Below, piece after piece: positions 62,031 to 64,000 of a stretch of DNA of 64,000 nucleotides (positions within the stretch are counted from its first letter, which is position 1; every line of letters starts with the position of its first letter). This stretch comes from Roseitranquillus sp963749675. GTDB taxonomy: Bacteria > Pseudomonadota > Alphaproteobacteria > Rhodobacterales > Rhodobacteraceae. The position numbers and the translations under genes were made by a program. Location of the stretch: contig CAVVNT010000002.1 in the NCBI GenBank assembly GCA_963749675.1, positions 434,001-498,000 of the forward strand, written 5' to 3'. Below the pieces are notes generated by a model. It searched no databases and had not been told where the DNA came from. It worked only from the letters and a program-made list of their open reading frames with translations.

Positions 62031-62186
62031 TCAGCCGCGGCCGGCGATACCGATCTCTGCCGAGCCTCTCAGGCTTATCCCGCGGGCGGCTTCCGGCTCC
62101 GGCTCGGGCGGCACCGGCGGGCCGTCGACGCCGCAGCCCGCAAGGAACGCGGCAAGCGTCGCCAACAGGATGATCCTAGAACCCAA
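62031..62186 (-). CDS. lptM: LptM/YifL-like small lipoprotein
   Basis: A 51-residue lipoprotein: MGSRIILLATLAAFLAGC with lipobox LAGC (Cys18), then GVDGPPVPPEPEPEAARG. The lipidated Cys followed by G-x-x-GPP matches LptM (YifL), which helps mature the LptD/LptE outer-membrane translocon. TTG 62186 is the best start, with GGGGGG upstream; no ATG is in frame. Its position among argH and lysA is the usual alphaproteobacterial place for this gene. Confidence 0.7.
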   Translation of the reverse strand: MGSRIILLATLAAFLAGCGVDGPPVPPEPEPEAARGISLRGSAEIGIAGRG

Positions 62187-62452
62187 ATCCCAGCCCCCCG
62201 AACGTTCCAACGCGCTCCTGGTCGCGCACCCTCGCGGAGACGGCCATCGTCGATGCGGTAGTCAGCGACGACCTCATCGGAATCCGCTGCCGCCGCCACG
62301 CGCCCGCTTTCGACCGCCACGGCCGCGTCGTCGGGACCCGCCGCCGCCACGGTACGGCCATCCCGATCCTGCACGACGCCACCTGCCGTGCATCCGGTAA
62401 CCGCGATCGCGGCACATGAAAGAAAGACAGGAAGCAAGCGGCCTGGTGTCAT
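62176..62452 (-). CDS. Small lipoprotein coupled to argH (frame near the end uncertain)
   Basis: ATG 62452 overlaps the argH stop (ATGA). The start encodes RLLPVFLSCAAIAVTGC with lipobox VTGC, then a 50-residue Ala/Asp-rich mature part (DEVVADYRIDDG). The same frame runs on through the lptM region to 62075, which is unlikely. A one-base shift near 62230 gives SARVRDQERVGTFGGLGFGF and a stop at 62176, tiling neatly onto lptM. I prefer that ending but cannot prove the shift. Function unknown. Confidence 0.5.
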
Positions 62453-63834
62453 CCGATCACCTTCCTCCATCGCGCGATTTGCTCGCGCACCCGTAGCGGC
62501 GCAGTTCCGCCATAGCTCATGCGACTGGCAACGGAATTATGCACGCCGAGCACGTCGAAGACAGCCCCGGTAATGCCGCCATGAACCGCCTGCATCTCGC
62601 CAAGCGCAAGATCGACGAGATCTGCACCCCGCCGTTCCGCCTCGGCGACGAGGCGACCGGTCACGTGGTGAGCCTCCCGAAAGGGCAGCCCGAGCTCGCG
62701 CACCAGCCAATCGGCCAGGTCGGTCGCGGTCGAGAAGCCGCTCGACGCCGCGGCCTCCAGCGCCTCGCGGTTGGCCGTCATGTCCCGGACCATCCCTTCC
62801 ATCGCCGCAAGGCCCAGCGCCAGCGCCCCTGCCGCGTCGAAGACCTGCTCCTTGTCCTCCTGCATGTCTTTGGAATAGGCCAGCGGCAGTCCCTTCATGA
62901 CGGTGAAGAGCGCAACCGTCGCACCGAGGATGCGGCCGATCTTGGCCCGGATCAGCTCGGCCGCGTCGGGGTTCTTCTTCTGCGGCATGATCGATGAGCC
63001 GGTCGAGAATCGGTCGGAAAGCTTCACGAAGCGGAACTGCGCCGACGACCAGATCACCAGCTCTTCGGCGAAACGGCTGAGGTGCATCGCGCAGATCGAC
63101 GCCGCCGACAGATACTCCAGAGCGAAATCCCGGTCACTGACGGCGTCGAGCGAGTTCGCGCAGGGCCGGTCGAAGCCCATCTCGCGCGCCGTTGCGTCAC
63201 GGTCGATCGGGAATGACGTGCCAGCGAGCGCGGCGGCACCGAGCGGTGACTCGTTCATGCGTGTCCGCGCGTCCGCAAATCTCCCTACATCGCGCCCGAA
63301 CATCTCGACATACGCCATCATGTGGTGACCCCAAGTCACCGGCTGCGCCGTCTGCAGATGGGTGAAGCCGGGCATCACCCAGTCTGCACCGGCCTCGGCC
63401 TGCTCGAGCAGCGCCTTCTGCAGCGCCTTCAGCCATGCCTCGGCCTCGTCAATCCGGTCGCGAATCCAGAGGCGAAAGTCGGTTGCTACCTGATCGTTGC
63501 GGCTGCGCGCGGTGTGCAGACGCCCCGCCGGCTCGCCGATGAGCGTCTTGAGCCGAGCCTCCACGTTCATGTGGATGTCCTCGAGCTCGATCCGGAACTC
63601 GAAACGGTCCTCCGCGATCTCTGACAAGATCGTGTCCAGGCCTTCCCGGATCGCGGCTGCGTCGCTATCGCTGATGATGCCCTGCGCCGCCAGCATCGCG
63701 GCGTGGGCCTTCGAGCCTGCAACGTCCTGCGGGGCAAGCTGGCGGTCGAACCCGATCGAGGCGTTGATCGCCTCCATGATCGCGTCCGGGCCGGCGGCGA
63801 ACCGCCCGCCCCACATGTCGTTCGCCCGGTCCAT
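62449..63834 (-). CDS. argH: Argininosuccinate lyase
   Basis: A 461-residue enzyme that splits argininosuccinate to arginine and fumarate. Motifs: MWGGRFAAGPDAIMEAINAS, HTARSRNDQVATDFRLWIRD, GFTHLQTAQPVTWGHHMMAY and the fumarase-superfamily signature GSSIMPQKKNPD. ATG 63834 starts the homology. It is divergent from the tlpA-like gene with only 17 bp between starts and is first in the run to lysA. Confidence 0.97.
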   Translation of the reverse strand: MDRANDMWGGRFAAGPDAIMEAINASIGFDRQLAPQDVAGSKAHAAMLAAQGIISDSDAAAIREGLDTILSEIAEDRFEFRIELEDIHMNVEARLKTLIGEPAGRLHTARSRNDQVATDFRLWIRDRIDEAEAWLKALQKALLEQAEAGADWVMPGFTHLQTAQPVTWGHHMMAYVEMFGRDVGRFADARTRMNESPLGAAALAGTSFPIDRDATAREMGFDRPCANSLDAVSDRDFALEYLSAASICAMHLSRFAEELVIWSSAQFRFVKLSDRFSTGSSIMPQKKNPDAAELIRAKIGRILGATVALFTVMKGLPLAYSKDMQEDKEQVFDAAGALALGLAAMEGMVRDMTANREALEAAASSGFSTATDLADWLVRELGLPFREAHHVTGRLVAEAERRGADLVDLALGEMQAVHGGITGAVFDVLGVHNSVASRMSYGGTAPLRVREQIARWRKVIG

Positions 63835-63851
63835 GACTAACGGAGCCCCCA

Positions 63852-64000
63852 ATGCTGAAGTCCGCCGCCCTCTACACCGCGCTCATTCTCGCCGCAAACG
63901 CCACGACTGCGGATCCCGTGGCGATAAAGGCCGCGGTCGAGGGCGACATGCGCAAGCTGACCGTCCACGAGTCGCCGAGAGAGGTGCCGGAGGCGACATT
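63852..64000 (+). CDS. tlpA: TlpA-like thioredoxin-fold protein, N-terminal part (3' end outside window)
   Basis: The first 49 residues are visible: a signal or anchor segment LKSAALYTALILAANATTAD, then GDMRKLTVHESPREVPEAT, the stretch that precedes the DxxG...WCxPC thioredoxin domain in TlpA-type reductases of this group. The catalytic CxxC lies beyond the window. ATG 63852 is divergent from argH, the common arrangement. Confidence 0.75.
   Translation, partial: MLKSAALYTALILAANATTADPVAIKAAVEGDMRKLTVHESPREVPEAT

Overview
The window looks like a chromosome segment of an alphaproteobacterium of the Rhodobacteraceae (Roseobacter-like). It is GC-rich, and the gene pairs are typical of that group: rpsU next to COQ9, dnaX-ybaB-recR with the SRP RNA upstream, trcR (DUF1013) divergent from an RNase T2 gene, DUF3572 divergent from pleD, and argH divergent from a tlpA-like gene. 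It also carries a protein with a VPLPA-type C-terminal sorting tail. I saw no CRISPR array, rRNA or tRNA.

Layout. 1-5.2 kb: end of hemE, a VPLPA-CTERM protein, rimO, and two DUF6455 paralogues flanking a cutA gene broken by one amber codon. 5.3-9.3 kb: small exported proteins, an H-NOX/HNOBA-GGDEF pair and an MttB-family methyltransferase. 9.4-15.5 kb: DUF3572, pleD, a CYP152 peroxygenase, an AI-2E transporter and a Tat-exported protein. 15.6-17.5 kb: DUF465, twin cold-shock genes with near-identical 96-nt leaders, and DUF4168. 17.6-24.0 kb: an intact IS5-family element, an orphan ParA-like ATPase, then a graveyard of IS256, ISAs1, IS5, IS21 and IS3 pieces. 24.0-32.7 kb: an intact housekeeping block (Crp/Fnr, SRP RNA, dnaX, ybaB, recR, trcR, RNase T2, quinone oxidoreductase, COQ9, rpsU).

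32.7-38.0 kb is a second IS graveyard. mscL has lost its N-terminus to an IS66 remnant. A glutathione S-transferase gene is split by a deleted IS66-family element with a perfect 8-bp target duplication. 38.1-46.1 kb holds the translation cluster ytoQ, pheT, pheS, rplT and rpmI, plus pyk; pheS and its immediate neighbours need several single-base frame corrections. 46.2-52.1 kb: N-formylglutamate amidohydrolase, DUF1244, and a tightly overlapping operon dgcN-dgcA-D-amino-acid aminotransferase-two glycosyltransferases. 52.2-54.5 kb: two tandem 5TM-GGDEF genes, the first decayed. 54.6-64 kb: accA, a broken flavin-oxidase-like gene, plsC, a zinc-ribbon membrane protein, a TIGR02302 giant, lysA, DUF2834, an LptM-like lipoprotein, argH and the start of tlpA.

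Themes. Cyclic-di-GMP signalling is prominent: three intact GGDEF proteins and one decayed one, all with an RxxD inhibitory site. The H-NOX protein next to one of them appears to lack the usual heme-ligating histidine. The dgcN-dgcA-dat cluster encodes a plausible route from D-amino acids through D-glutamate to N-acetyl-L-glutamate, linked to glycosyltransferases. IS elements have clearly broken mscL and gst.
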